From Sphingobacterium multivorum (GTDB taxonomy: Bacteria > Bacteroidota > Bacteroidia > Sphingobacteriales > Sphingobacteriaceae), in the NCBI RefSeq assembly GCF_900457465.1, contig NZ_UAUU01000009.1, forward strand, positions 558,001-622,000: a stretch of 64,000 nt of DNA, given 5' to 3'. Below the pieces are notes generated by a model that had not been told where the DNA came from, did not search any database, and saw only the letters and a program-made list of their open reading frames with translations. This document shows, in pieces, positions 36,331 to 45,581 of this stretch. The position numbers and the translations under genes are program-made. Each line of letters opens with the position of its first letter. Position 1 is the stretch's first letter.

Positions 36331-38094
36331 TTAAATCCCCGCGGAGTGAAATTGCAAGTCGTATAGTTTTTTATAATACCCATCAAAAGATAGCAATTCC
36401 TGATGCGTTCCAATTTCCTTGATTTCGCCTTTATCCAACACAATAATCTTGTCCGCCTTCTGAATGGTGGACAAGCGGTGGGCAATAACAATCGATGTTC
36501 TTCCTTTCATGAGGTTATCGATTGCATGCTGGATCATTTCTTCCGTTTCGGTATCTACTGAAGATGTCGCCTCGTCTAAAATTAGAATCCGGGGATCGTG
36601 TACCAAGGCTCGTATAAAAGAAATCAATTGGGCCTGCCCCGCGGATAAGGTTGCACCCCGCTCTTTCACATCATAATCATAGCCCCCAGGTAGTCGCATA
36701 ATAAAATCATGTGCCCCCACTTCTTTTGCGGCTTCAATGACCTGTTCTCTAGATATCGCTGGATCACCTAATGTGATGTTATTGATGACGCTATCCGAGA
36801 AGAGGAATACATCTTGCAATACCGTCGCAATGGTATTTCTCAGATAATCGAGATCATAATCGCGGATATTACGGCCGTCCAACAGAATTTCACCTTTATT
36901 GATTTCATAAAAACGGCTTAGAATATTGATGGTAGAAGATTTTCCAGCACCAGTAGCCCCAACTAAAGCCAGCGTCTCACCCGGATTAACATTAAAGTTT
37001 ACATCCTTTAGGACCCAGTTTTCCTCATTATAGGCGAACCAAACATCGCGAAACGCAATTTCACCTTTGATGTGTGCAGGTTTCAATGTACCCAAATTTG
37101 GAGTCTTTTCATCGGTATCCAACACTTCAAAAATCCGTTCAGCGCTAACCATGCCCATTTGAAGCGTATTGAATTTGTCAATAAGCTCCCGAATGGGCCT
37201 AAAGATCATATTGATATACATGATAAAGGCCACCACTACACCCGGAGAGATCACATCACCCATAATTTGTTTGGAACCGAACCAGACCAACAATCCCAAA
37301 GCAATGGCCATGATAATTTCCAAAACAGGGAAAAAGATGGAGAAATACCAATTGGTCCGAATATGGGCATTACGATGTTGCGCATTAATTTCCTTAAATT
37401 TATCCATTTCCTGCTTTTCACGCGCAAAATATTGGATAATACCGACTCCCGTAATGTGTTCCTGCAAAAAGGTATTTAAGTTAGAAACCCATTTCCGCAC
37501 ATCGATAAAGGCAGACTTCATCGCCTCTTTAAATACGTAAGTCGCTGCCACCATCAAAGGCATCGGAATTAAAACAATCAATGTCAGCTTCCAATCGGAA
37601 TAAAACATCACAACCAGAATAACGACCAACTGCAATAAATCGCCGATAATCTGAATCAAACCTTCAGAAAAAATATTGGAAAGAGTCTCCAAATCAGAGA
37701 TGGTACGGGTAATCAATTTTCCCAGTGCTGTGCGATCAAAATACTTCAGCCTGAGTTGAACAATGTGGTTAAATACCTGAATCCGAATATCACGGATAAC
37801 CGACTGCCCCAGAGTATTTGTCATTAAGGTATGGTAATAACGGATCAAAGTCTGCAGGATGACCAATGCCAACATTGCAATCAGCATGAGGGACAATCCA
37901 TTGGTATCGAAGTTTAGGATATAGTTATCCAGCGTATGCTGGATCAGCATAGGCAAAGCGGGGGCTACTGCAGCCAGCAATATCGTTAGGACGACCGATA
38001 TCCAAAATGCCATATGATATGGACGCATATAGCGACTCATGCGTTTCACCAAATTGATATCGTAGGTTTTACCAGTTATTTTATCTTGACTCAC
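36331..38094 (-). CDS. ABC transporter, fused permease and ATPase (MsbA/LmrA type)
   Basis: 587 residues. Six membrane helices in an exporter-type domain (about 25-310), then an ATPase with Walker A GATGAGKS at 379-386, Q-loop TVLQDVFLFSD, an ABC signature LSAGQ (LSGGQ is usual), Walker B ILILDEATSSVD and switch VIAHRLST. It works as a homodimer or heterodimer to export lipids, drugs or peptides; the substrate cannot be told. It starts 8 bases after truA in the same direction. Confidence 0.92.
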   Translation of the reverse strand: MSQDKITGKTYDINLVKRMSRYMRPYHMAFWISVVLTILLAAVAPALPMLIQHTLDNYILNFDTNGLSLMLIAMLALVILQTLIRYYHTLMTNTLGQSVIRDIRIQVFNHIVQLRLKYFDRTALGKLITRTISDLETLSNIFSEGLIQIIGDLLQLVVILVVMFYSDWKLTLIVLIPMPLMVAATYVFKEAMKSAFIDVRKWVSNLNTFLQEHITGVGIIQYFAREKQEMDKFKEINAQHRNAHIRTNWYFSIFFPVLEIIMAIALGLLVWFGSKQIMGDVISPGVVVAFIMYINMIFRPIRELIDKFNTLQMGMVSAERIFEVLDTDEKTPNLGTLKPAHIKGEIAFRDVWFAYNEENWVLKDVNFNVNPGETLALVGATGAGKSSTINILSRFYEINKGEILLDGRNIRDYDLDYLRNTIATVLQDVFLFSDSVINNITLGDPAISREQVIEAAKEVGAHDFIMRLPGGYDYDVKERGATLSAGQAQLISFIRALVHDPRILILDEATSSVDTETEEMIQHAIDNLMKGRTSIVIAHRLSTIQKADKIIVLDKGEIKEIGTHQELLSFDGYYKKLYDLQFHSAGI

Positions 38095-38102
38095 GTTAAA
38101 TT

Positions 38103-38858
38103 CTATATATAAGGATATGCTACTTCTGTTAAATACAACCCATGTGCCGGCACGGAAACACCTGCCTTCCCCCGGTTTTTGCTTTGGATAACCTCTTGCA
38201 TAAATGAAACAGGTTTGCCTTTTATGCCTATTTCCAACGATGTACCCACAATAGCACGCACCATATTGCGCAAAAAGCGATCAGCGGTAATATGAAAGAC
38301 CAAATGTTGTTCGGTATGCCATACCCACTCGGCTCTACGAATATCGCAAATATTTGTAAACACCTGCGTATGAGACTTACTAAAGCATTCGAAATCTTGT
38401 TTACCCAATAAAAATTGTGCAGCTTCATTCATCTTTTCAACATCCGGACGATCGCGCATAAAACATGAATAGGGATAGATAAAAGGATCTTTATGAAAAT
38501 GAAGATGGTATTCATAGGATCTTTGTGTCGCATCGAAGCGAGCATGTGCTTCGGGTTCCACTTCGATCAGGCGCTTTACGGCCACATCAAAGGGCAATAG
38601 TGCATTGAGCGAATGAATAAAACGATCAGCTTTTTGTAGAATACCCACAGGGGCTGCATCGAAATGTGCATACAATTGCTTGGCATGAACACCTGTATCT
38701 GTACGGCCAGCTCCAGTTGTTTCAATGGGTTCCCGCAACAGGGTTTCAAGCGCCTTATTCAGCACTTCCTGCACGGAAATTGCATTATTCTGAATTTGCC
38801 AACCATGATAAGCCTGTCCAAAATAGGCTATTTCTAAAAAAAAACGTCTTTTATCCAT
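38103..38858 (-). CDS. truA: tRNA pseudouridine synthase A
   Basis: 251 residues from MDKRRFFLEIAYFGQAYHGWQ (38858); the upstream in-frame ATG (38897) adds an unconserved extension. It converts U38-U40 of the tRNA anticodon stem to pseudouridine. Catalytic Asp54 lies in GAGRTDTGVHA, with the second conserved block ADRFLRNMVRAIVGTSLEIG near residue 195. It is upstream of the ABC exporter gene (8-base gap), probably one transcript. Confidence 0.94.
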   Translation of the reverse strand: MDKRRFFLEIAYFGQAYHGWQIQNNAISVQEVLNKALETLLREPIETTGAGRTDTGVHAKQLYAHFDAAPVGILQKADRFIHSLNALLPFDVAVKRLIEVEPEAHARFDATQRSYEYHLHFHKDPFIYPYSCFMRDRPDVEKMNEAAQFLLGKQDFECFSKSHTQVFTNICDIRRAEWVWHTEQHLVFHITADRFLRNMVRAIVGTSLEIGIKGKPVSFMQEVIQSKNRGKAGVSVPAHGLYLTEVAYPYI

Positions 38859-39060
38859 TATATGCAACAAAGGTACGTTTTTCCAAATGAGCATCATTTC
38901 TCCGTAGAACGAATTTGCTCATTTTCCTTATTATTTAATCCTTACATGACAAAACTGTTTGTTTTGCACTTCCTTTCGCTCGATGCTACTGGGCGAGTCA
39001 TTCGGGATTCAGTGGAACGAAGGTTTCCGCAACATCCTATCAACTTCGTCCCGCAACCAC

Positions 39061-39093
39061 GGTAAGTCCACAGTGAGTCCACGTTGAGTCCAA
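39061..39093. repeat. Tandem repeat, three units of 11 bp
   Basis: GGTAAGTCCAC, AGTGAGTCCAC, GTTGAGTCCAA: three consecutive 11-base units with an invariant AGTCCA core, in the 330-base gene-free region between truA and murF. It has the same period as the repeat at 26810-26864 but a different consensus. Nothing else was seen in this intergenic stretch (38859-39188). Confidence 0.75.
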
Positions 39094-39188
39094 CTTTTTA
39101 AGTACATTCAATGCGGGAGCACCATGGTCGCCATATGTTCGCACCCCGAACTTATCCCCTCGTTGTGCATAGCATAAAGCTAAAAAGG

Positions 39189-40490
39189 CTACAGTAGTTC
39201 GACCAGATTTTCAAAGGCCATACCCCTTGACGCTTTCAATAAGACCGTGCTGTCCACAATAGGATTTCCGCTGATTGCCTGTTTTGCTTCGGCAGTAGTT
39301 TCATAAAATGCTCCACCTTCATAACGATGTGCGAAAAATTCTTTTCCTACAAAAATTTTGCGATCTGCAGGAATAGCTCTTACGTTCTCGACAATTTTTT
39401 TATGTTCTTCAAATGATTCTGTCCCCAATTCAAACATATCACCCAATACAATAGCCTTCTTATCCGCTTCAATAATCCGAATATTATCCAATGCAGCAGC
39501 CATGCTTGTTGCATTTGCATTATAATAATCGCAGATTAGCGTATTGTGGGCAGTTTTCATAACCTGCGAACGATTGTTCGTAGGGGTATATCCTTCAATA
39601 CCCCGATTGATTGACGCAGAAGAAACGCCAAAATGCAAACCTACTGCAATAGCTGCAAGAAAGTTTTCGGTATTATAAGATCCTGTTAAATGGGTATCGA
39701 CAACATAAGATTCGGCCGTGCCTTTCTTGTGCCATTCAATTTGCAAAAGGGGATTTGCCCTAAGAAGCTTTCCAATCACATCATTACCTTCCGAAAAACC
39801 ATAAGTGACAATGTTGGCTATCTTGCGGGCGGAAGCCATCTCTTTAAGATGTGGGTTATCTGCCTGCAAAAATAATACCCCTTGATGGTCCTGCAGCCAA
39901 TCGTACAGCTCGCCCTTGGTTTTCTTTACTCCTTCAAAAGATCCAAAACCTTCTAGATGTGCTTTGCCAACGTTAGAAATCAAACCATGTGTCGGTTCGG
40001 CAATCCCACACAAAAAAGCAATTTCTTCCAAATGATTTGCCCCCATTTCGATGATTGCTAGCTCAACAGAATTATCTATGGCCAATAATGTCAATGGAAC
40101 ACCAATATGATTATTCAAATTTCCTTTTGTTGCATAGGCCTTGTATTTCTGCGAAACAACAGCGTACAACAATTCCTTTGTCGTGGTTTTTCCATTGGTT
40201 CCCGTCACTCCAATAACTGGAATATCCAATTGCTGTCTGTGGTAATTCGCTAGTTGCTGTAATGTTTTTAAAACATCATCAACAAGAATATACGCTTCTC
40301 CTTTTCGGTAGGTCTCGTCATCAATAACAACGTATTTAGCACCCATTTCAAGCGCTTTCTCGGCGAAAGTATTCCCATTGAAATTGGCCCCTTTTAAGGC
40401 GAAAAATAGACTATCTTTTTCAATTTTACGTGTATCTGTTGTAATATTCGGATACTGTTTATAAATCTGATAAAGTGATTGGATATCCAT
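39189..40490 (-). CDS. murF: UDP-N-acetylmuramoyl-tripeptide--D-alanyl-D-alanine ligase
   Basis: 433 residues from MDIQSLYQIYKQYP (40490). An earlier in-frame ATG at 40511 lies inside the -7 box of the promoter and cannot be used. It adds D-Ala-D-Ala to UDP-MurNAc-tripeptide, the last cytoplasmic step of peptidoglycan precursor synthesis. ATP-binding loop GVTGTNGKTTTKE at about 94-106, the Mur-ligase central motif IEMGANHLEEIAFLCGIAEPTHGLISNVGKAHLEGFGS, and the C-terminal domain motif CDYYNANATSMAAALDNI. It is monocistronic. Confidence 0.96.
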   Translation of the reverse strand: MDIQSLYQIYKQYPNITTDTRKIEKDSLFFALKGANFNGNTFAEKALEMGAKYVVIDDETYRKGEAYILVDDVLKTLQQLANYHRQQLDIPVIGVTGTNGKTTTKELLYAVVSQKYKAYATKGNLNNHIGVPLTLLAIDNSVELAIIEMGANHLEEIAFLCGIAEPTHGLISNVGKAHLEGFGSFEGVKKTKGELYDWLQDHQGVLFLQADNPHLKEMASARKIANIVTYGFSEGNDVIGKLLRANPLLQIEWHKKGTAESYVVDTHLTGSYNTENFLAAIAVGLHFGVSSASINRGIEGYTPTNNRSQVMKTAHNTLICDYYNANATSMAAALDNIRIIEADKKAIVLGDMFELGTESFEEHKKIVENVRAIPADRKIFVGKEFFAHRYEGGAFYETTAEAKQAISGNPIVDSTVLLKASRGMAFENLVELL

Positions 40491-40508
40491 GTTGAGCAAT
40501 TTGTTGAA

Positions 40509-40539
40509 CAAACTTAGAGAAATTGCTTTTTATATGCAA
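40509..40539 (-). promoter_or_regulatory. Promoter of murF
   Basis: Minus strand: TTG (40537-40539), 20-base spacer, TAAGTTTG (40509-40516), 18 bases before the ATG at 40490. The spacer CATATAAAAAGCAATTTCTC matches those of fcl and DUF4293 at all but one or two positions. Confidence 0.8.
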
Positions 40540-40874
40540 TACAATTACGCTTTAGCAGATCATATTATTCGCGACTTATTCAAAATTTCAAGCAATCTGC
40601 GATAGCGAAAACGTGCTTAGAAAACGTAGAAAATGCGGTATAACCCGATTGCCTTAAACGCTACCGATAACGTTTGCGCATTTATTTTATTGAATTTCCT
40701 TTAAGTATGACCTGAATATTGGTAATTTCATTGACCATTTAAACAGTTTGGGAAATTCAGGCGACCGTACTTTCACCCCTTTTTGCATTTTTTATGTCCG
40801 ATTACTTCAGCAATAAAAAGTTTGACAAGCAAAAGAGGATAGAAAACAGATGAACCTACAAATCAATACATTGT
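40540..40874. other. Intergenic region between murF and uxaC; possible LacI-type operator
   Basis: No coding frame. At 40661-40680 the tract AAACGCTACCGATAACGTTT has inverted AAACG/CGTTT ends and resembles LacI-family operators that often control sugar-acid operons. No regulator gene adjoins. There is no clear TTG-N20-TAnnTTTG promoter for uxaC in this stretch. Confidence 0.3.
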
Positions 40875-42275
40875 ATGAAAACTTTTTTAGACGACAACTT
40901 TTTATTGAACACAAAAACGGCTGAAGAGCTGTACCATAATTATTCAAAACATCTGCCGATTATTGATTACCATAATCACCTAATCCCGGAACAGATTGCA
41001 AATAATGTCAAGTTTGATAATATTAGTCAGGTTTGGTTACATGGTGATCATTACAAATGGAGGGCCATGCGTGCCAACGGTGTCAACGAACATTATGTGA
41101 CCGGAGACGCTTCAGATGAAGAAAAATTCATCAAATGGGCAGAAACTGTCCCTTATACCTTGCGTAATCCACTACACCATTGGACACACCTTGAATTACA
41201 ACGCTATTTTGGCATAACAGATGTATTGTCTCCAAAAACCGCGGCCAAGATCTATGCAGATACCAGTGCTTTACTGCAACAAGATAGTCATTCTGTCCGC
41301 GGACTACTCAAGATGATGCATGTTGAAGTCGTTTGCACAACAGACGACCCAATCGATAGTCTGGAATTTCATCAGCAGTTTGCGAAAGAGCGTGAATCAT
41401 TTAAAATGCTTCCGGCATTTCGTCCGGATAAAGCAATGAATTGCGATGACCTGCCTGCATTGAACCAATACATCAATAAGCTTGAAGAAGTCAGCAATAT
41501 GCAGATAAGCAGTTTAAGCGACTACCTCAAGGCCTTGAAGGCAAGGCACGACTTCTTTGCGACCAACGGCTGTAAAGTCTCAGATCATGGTTTGGAACAG
41601 ATCTATGCTGAAGATTACACCGAAACTGAAATCGCATTCATCTTTGATAAAATTCGTGCAGGCAAAGAAATAACTTTTGATGAGAGCCTGAAGTTTAAAT
41701 CGGCCATGTTAGTCTATTTTGCAGAATGGGATCATGAAAAAGGCTGGGTGCAACAATACCATTTGGGCGCTTTACGTAACAATAACTCCCGCATGCATCG
41801 CTTGATCGGTCCTGATACAGGCTGGGACTCCATTGGGGATTTTAGTCAGGGACGTGCATTATCAAAGTTTTTGAATAAATTAGATAACCAAGATAAACTA
41901 ACCAAGACAATTATCTATAATCTCAATCCAGCCGACAATGAACTTATTGCGACAATGATTGGGAATTTCAATGATGGTTCTATCAAAGGAAAAATTCAGT
42001 TTGGTTCAGCTTGGTGGTTTTTGGACCAAAAAGACGGCATGACAAAACAGATTAATACCTTGTCGAATATGGGTTTGTTAAGTCGTCTTGTAGGCATGTT
42101 GACCGATTCCAGAAGTTTTCTTTCTTTTCCAAGACATGAATACTTCAGAAGATTGGTCTGTGACATCTTTGGACAGGACATCGAAAAAGGAGAAATACCA
42201 AATGATATCGAATGGGTCGGGAAAATCATACAGGATATCAGCTACAATAACGCAAAAGAATATTTTGAATTTTAA
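40875..42275 (+). CDS. uxaC: Glucuronate (uronate) isomerase
   Basis: 466 residues. It isomerises D-glucuronate to D-fructuronate and D-galacturonate to D-tagaturonate, the first step of hexuronate catabolism. The family's metal site appears in LPIIDYHNHLIPEQIANN near residue 30 (HxH), with RMHRLIGPDTGWDSIGD and SWWFLDQKDGMTKQINTLSNMGLLSRLVGMLTDSRSFLSFPRHEYFRR as strong C-terminal signatures. It is the first gene of an operon; kdgK follows after 3 bases. Confidence 0.96.
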   Translation: MKTFLDDNFLLNTKTAEELYHNYSKHLPIIDYHNHLIPEQIANNVKFDNISQVWLHGDHYKWRAMRANGVNEHYVTGDASDEEKFIKWAETVPYTLRNPLHHWTHLELQRYFGITDVLSPKTAAKIYADTSALLQQDSHSVRGLLKMMHVEVVCTTDDPIDSLEFHQQFAKERESFKMLPAFRPDKAMNCDDLPALNQYINKLEEVSNMQISSLSDYLKALKARHDFFATNGCKVSDHGLEQIYAEDYTETEIAFIFDKIRAGKEITFDESLKFKSAMLVYFAEWDHEKGWVQQYHLGALRNNNSRMHRLIGPDTGWDSIGDFSQGRALSKFLNKLDNQDKLTKTIIYNLNPADNELIATMIGNFNDGSIKGKIQFGSAWWFLDQKDGMTKQINTLSNMGLLSRLVGMLTDSRSFLSFPRHEYFRRLVCDIFGQDIEKGEIPNDIEWVGKIIQDISYNNAKEYFEF

Positions 42276-42278
42276 TAA

Positions 42279-43310
42279 ATGAACATGCAGGGTAAAGTTT
42301 TAAGCTTTGGGGAATTGCTGTTACGGATCTGTCCGGATATTGAAGACAATTGGATTGAACAGCACCAATTGCCTTTCTACGTTGGAGGAGCAGAATTAAA
42401 TGTCGCTACAGCTTTGGCCCTATGGAACGTGCCATCATCCTACTTATCTGCGATACCGCAAAATGCCATTTGTGAAGGTATAGATGTCTATTTGAAACGT
42501 AGAAACATAGACACATCGGCGATGCAATGGGGCGGAGAGCGCTTGGGCATTTACTATCTCCCCAAAGGTAAAGATCTAAAAAATGCGGGGGTTATCTACG
42601 ATCGCGCCAATTCATCTTTTGCAAGCCTCAAAGTCGGCAGTATTGATTGGGACAAAGCCTTGAAGGATGTCAAATGGTTTCATTTTTCAGCTATCTGTTC
42701 TGCAATTAGCCAAGATATAGCAGACCTATGCCTGGAGGCGGTAAAAAAAGCACAAGAGAAGGCAATCTTTGTATCATTGGACCTTAATTACCGCGCTAAA
42801 CTCTGGAAGTATGGAAAGGCACCGAAAGAGGTTATGCCTCGGATTGCCAAGTACTGCAATTTAATTATGGGCAATATATGGGCCGCGCATCAGATGCTGG
42901 GCACGCCGCTTGACGAACAATTCTTAACAAACACGTCAGGATACACCGAAGAAGAGTTACTCGCGCAAGCAGATCGAACCAGCCGAGAAATCATTGCTTC
43001 CAACCCCATGTGCCAGTATGTCGCCAATACCTTCCGTTTTGACCACCATACCAAAGGGATAGAATACTACAGCACATTATTTGATAAAGACCGTTTGATC
43101 AAATCCACAACCTATATAGCGGAAGAGATTTTGGATAAAGTAGGAAGTGGCGACTGCTTTATGGCGGGTCTGATTTATGGATTGTATTCCAACCTTTCGC
43201 CGCAGGAGACGCTAGAATTTGCAACAAGCGCGGCATTCGATAAACTATTTATCGCCAGCGATGCAACAACAAGTACAGTGGACGATATTAAAAAGAGATT
43301 AACAACATGA
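42279..43310 (+). CDS. kdgK: 2-keto-3-deoxygluconate kinase (PfkB family)
   Basis: 343 residues. It phosphorylates 2-keto-3-deoxygluconate at O6. PfkB features: N-terminal LSFGELLLRICP and VGGAELNVATALALWN, and the C-terminal catalytic motif DKVGSGDCFMAGLIYG with catalytic Asp292. Bacteroidota forms of this kinase are longer than the E. coli type, as here. It overlaps the next gene by 4 bases (ATGA), a sign of translational coupling. The assignment rests on fold plus position between uxaC and kdgA. Confidence 0.9.
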   Translation: MNMQGKVLSFGELLLRICPDIEDNWIEQHQLPFYVGGAELNVATALALWNVPSSYLSAIPQNAICEGIDVYLKRRNIDTSAMQWGGERLGIYYLPKGKDLKNAGVIYDRANSSFASLKVGSIDWDKALKDVKWFHFSAICSAISQDIADLCLEAVKKAQEKAIFVSLDLNYRAKLWKYGKAPKEVMPRIAKYCNLIMGNIWAAHQMLGTPLDEQFLTNTSGYTEEELLAQADRTSREIIASNPMCQYVANTFRFDHHTKGIEYYSTLFDKDRLIKSTTYIAEEILDKVGSGDCFMAGLIYGLYSNLSPQETLEFATSAAFDKLFIASDATTSTVDDIKKRLTT

Positions 43311-43952
43311 ATTTAAAAGAGATTGTATTAAATAAAATTATCGAACAAGGAACACTTCCTTTATTCTTCCATCATGATCAGGAAGAAAGTATCGATATTC
43401 TACGAACATTATACAGAGCGGGTGTACGCGTTTTTGAATTTACAAATCGTGGCCCCGAGGCGTTGGCTGTTTTTGAGCGCCTTGTTGCAACGAGGGACCT
43501 TGAGATGCCAGACCTCTACTTGGGTATTGGCACCATCAAATCGGTGGACGATGCACAACAGTTTCTCCAGGCCGGTGCTGATTTTATTGTGGCCCCCTTA
43601 GTGAATCCTTTGGTTGGCTCGCTTGTACATGAGCACCATAAGTTGTGGATTCCAGGCTGCATGACACCGACCGAAATCTACACGGCTCAACAGCAACAGG
43701 CCGCATTGATAAAATTATTCCCTGCAAATATTTTGGGACCAGCATTTATGTCATCTATTCGGGATCTTTTTAAAGGTCAGAACTTTATACCAACGGGGGG
43801 TGTAGACATCGAAATAGAAAATCTAAAAGCATGGTTCAGGTCAGGTGTATGTGCGGTAGGTATGGGCCAGTAAACTGATTGATCCAAAGGACACCAGCAA
43901 TTTATTCGAAAATACACAAAAAGCACTTGATCTTGTCTCAAAAGCACGTTAA
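43307..43952 (+). CDS. kdgA: KDPG/KHG aldolase (3' end displaced by a 1-base insertion)
   Basis: It cleaves 2-keto-3-deoxy-6-phosphogluconate to pyruvate and glyceraldehyde-3-phosphate. TIM-barrel motifs: VRVFEFTNRGPEAL with the catalytic Glu, GIGTIKSVDDAQQFLQAGADFIVAPLVNP, and LIKLFPANILGPAFMSSIRDLF with the Schiff-base Lys. As given the frame stops at 43873 (188 residues) after CAVGMGQ. An extra C at 43867-43868 is the cause; without it the protein continues SKLIDPKDTSNLFENTQKALDL to a stop ending at 43952 (about 214 residues, the family's usual length). It overlaps the kdgK stop. Confidence 0.9.
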
Positions 43953-43969
43953 AAAACAATAAGATTGCT

Positions 43970-44008
43970 TGTATGCCTTCCACGAGCATCGTAAAAGGAA
44001 GGCATACA
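43970..44008 (+). other. Intergenic hairpin between kdgA and exuT
   Basis: Perfect 12-bp inverted repeat TGTATGCCTTCC / GGAAGGCATACA around a 15-base loop, with no U-run on either side. It may be an mRNA-stability or processing element inside the operon that separates enzyme and transporter levels. That role is inferred. Confidence 0.5.
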
Positions 44009-44068
44009 GCGTTCATTATTCGTCATTTGAAGCGATAGGTTCAAGAAAAATAAACAATTAAACCCATT

Positions 44069-45510
44069 ATGATTAATACAGAGAAAAAGGGTAATTACCG
44101 TTGGGTAATCTGTGCCCTCCTATTTTTTGCTACCACAATCAATTACTTGGATCGCCAGGTATTATCCTTAACCTGGAAAGATTTTATCAGCCCTGAATTC
44201 CACTGGACAAATACGGACTATGGAAATATTACCGCTTTGTTTTCTATTTTTTATGCCATCAGCATGCTTTTCGCGGGACGTTTTGTCGATTGGATGGATA
44301 CAAAAAAAGGTTTTCTATGGGCGATTGCTGTTTGGTCCATTGGCGCCATATACATGCTTTTTGTGGTATTGCAACCTCAGGAATTGTCGCTGGCGAGTGG
44401 TTTGTTGGATTTGAGGGTGCAAAAGAAGCTATTTCTCATGTGAACAATGCCGGTTTAATCATCAGCGTTAGTGTAAACTTATTTATTTTCGCCCGGTTTG
44501 TATTGGCGGTCGGGGAAGCTGGAAATTTCCCAGCTGCCATTAAAGCGACCGCAGAGTATTTTCCAAAGAAAGATCGTGCTTTAGCGACGAGTATCTTCAA
44601 TTCTGGAGCGACCATTGGCGCCCTAGCAGCACCGCTGACGATACCAGTTATCGCCGCACATTGGGGTTGGGAGATGTCTTTCATCATTATAGGTGCCCTT
44701 GGATTTGTCTGGATGGGTTTCTGGATCTTTCTTTATAAAAAACCGCACGAAAATCCAAAAGTAAATGCGGCTGAATTGGCTTACATTCACAAAGATGATC
44801 ATGAACATCAAACGGAGCAGTCTAGCGTAACAAAACAGCCCAAGACCACCATAGCAGAATGCCTTAAGTACAAACAAACCTGGGCTTTTGTCTTCGGAAA
44901 ATTCATGACCGACGGCGTCTGGTGGTTCTTCTTATTCTGGATGCCAGCCTATCTATCAGCCGTTTACGACATAAAGTCTTCTGATACAGAAGGGCAATTG
45001 GCCATATTTGTTTTATATGCGATCACCATGCTGTCAATTTACGGCGGCTGGTTGCCGACGTATTTTGTGGAGAAAAAGGGAATGAATGCCTATGAAGGTC
45101 GAATGAAAGCTATGTTGCTGTTTGCTTTCGTCCCGTTGGTCGTACTCTTTGCACAACCCTTGGGGCATATTTCCTATTGGATCCCCGTTATTTTAATTGG
45201 TTTTGCAGGTGCGGCACATCAATCGTGGTCGGCCAATATTTTTTCCACTATTGGCGATTCTTTTCCAAAACGTGCCATTGCCACTGTTACAGGAATCGGC
45301 GGGCTTGCGGGCGGTGTAGGAGCCTTTATTATCAATAAAACTTCGGGCTGGCTATTCGACTATGCCAAAGAGACTCAACTTGTCTTTATGGGTTTCAAGG
45401 GAGAAGAAGCGGGATATTTTATTATTTTTTCGTTCTGTTCAATCGCATATTTAATTGCATGGATTGTAATGAAAACACTAGTACCTAAACTTATTTTAAT
45501 AAGAAATTAA
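44069..45510 (+). pseudogene. exuT: Hexuronate MFS transporter, frame broken by one lost base (probably sequence error)
   Basis: Read across the break: a major-facilitator transporter of the ExuT/GudP anion:cation symporter family, about 480 residues with 12 membrane helices. N-terminal signature YRWVICALLFFATTINYLDRQVLSLTWKDF; later RFVLAVGEAGNFPAAIKATAEYFPKKDRALATSIFNSGATIGALAAP. The break is in the T-run 44358-44362 (AIYMLF then CGIATSGIVAGEWFVGF): five T where six are needed. The two halves overlap and are both fully conserved. It takes up galacturonate or glucuronate for the preceding genes. Confidence 0.9.
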
Positions 45511-45581
45511 CAAATATTGTAATATTTACAGTATATTAGCAATATCTTTATAAATATCAATCTAAACCACTTTTAAAAACA

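Noticed and set aside
40491-40511. Upstream ATG of murF at 40511
   Set aside because: It lies within the -7 box of the promoter, so it would not be in the mRNA.
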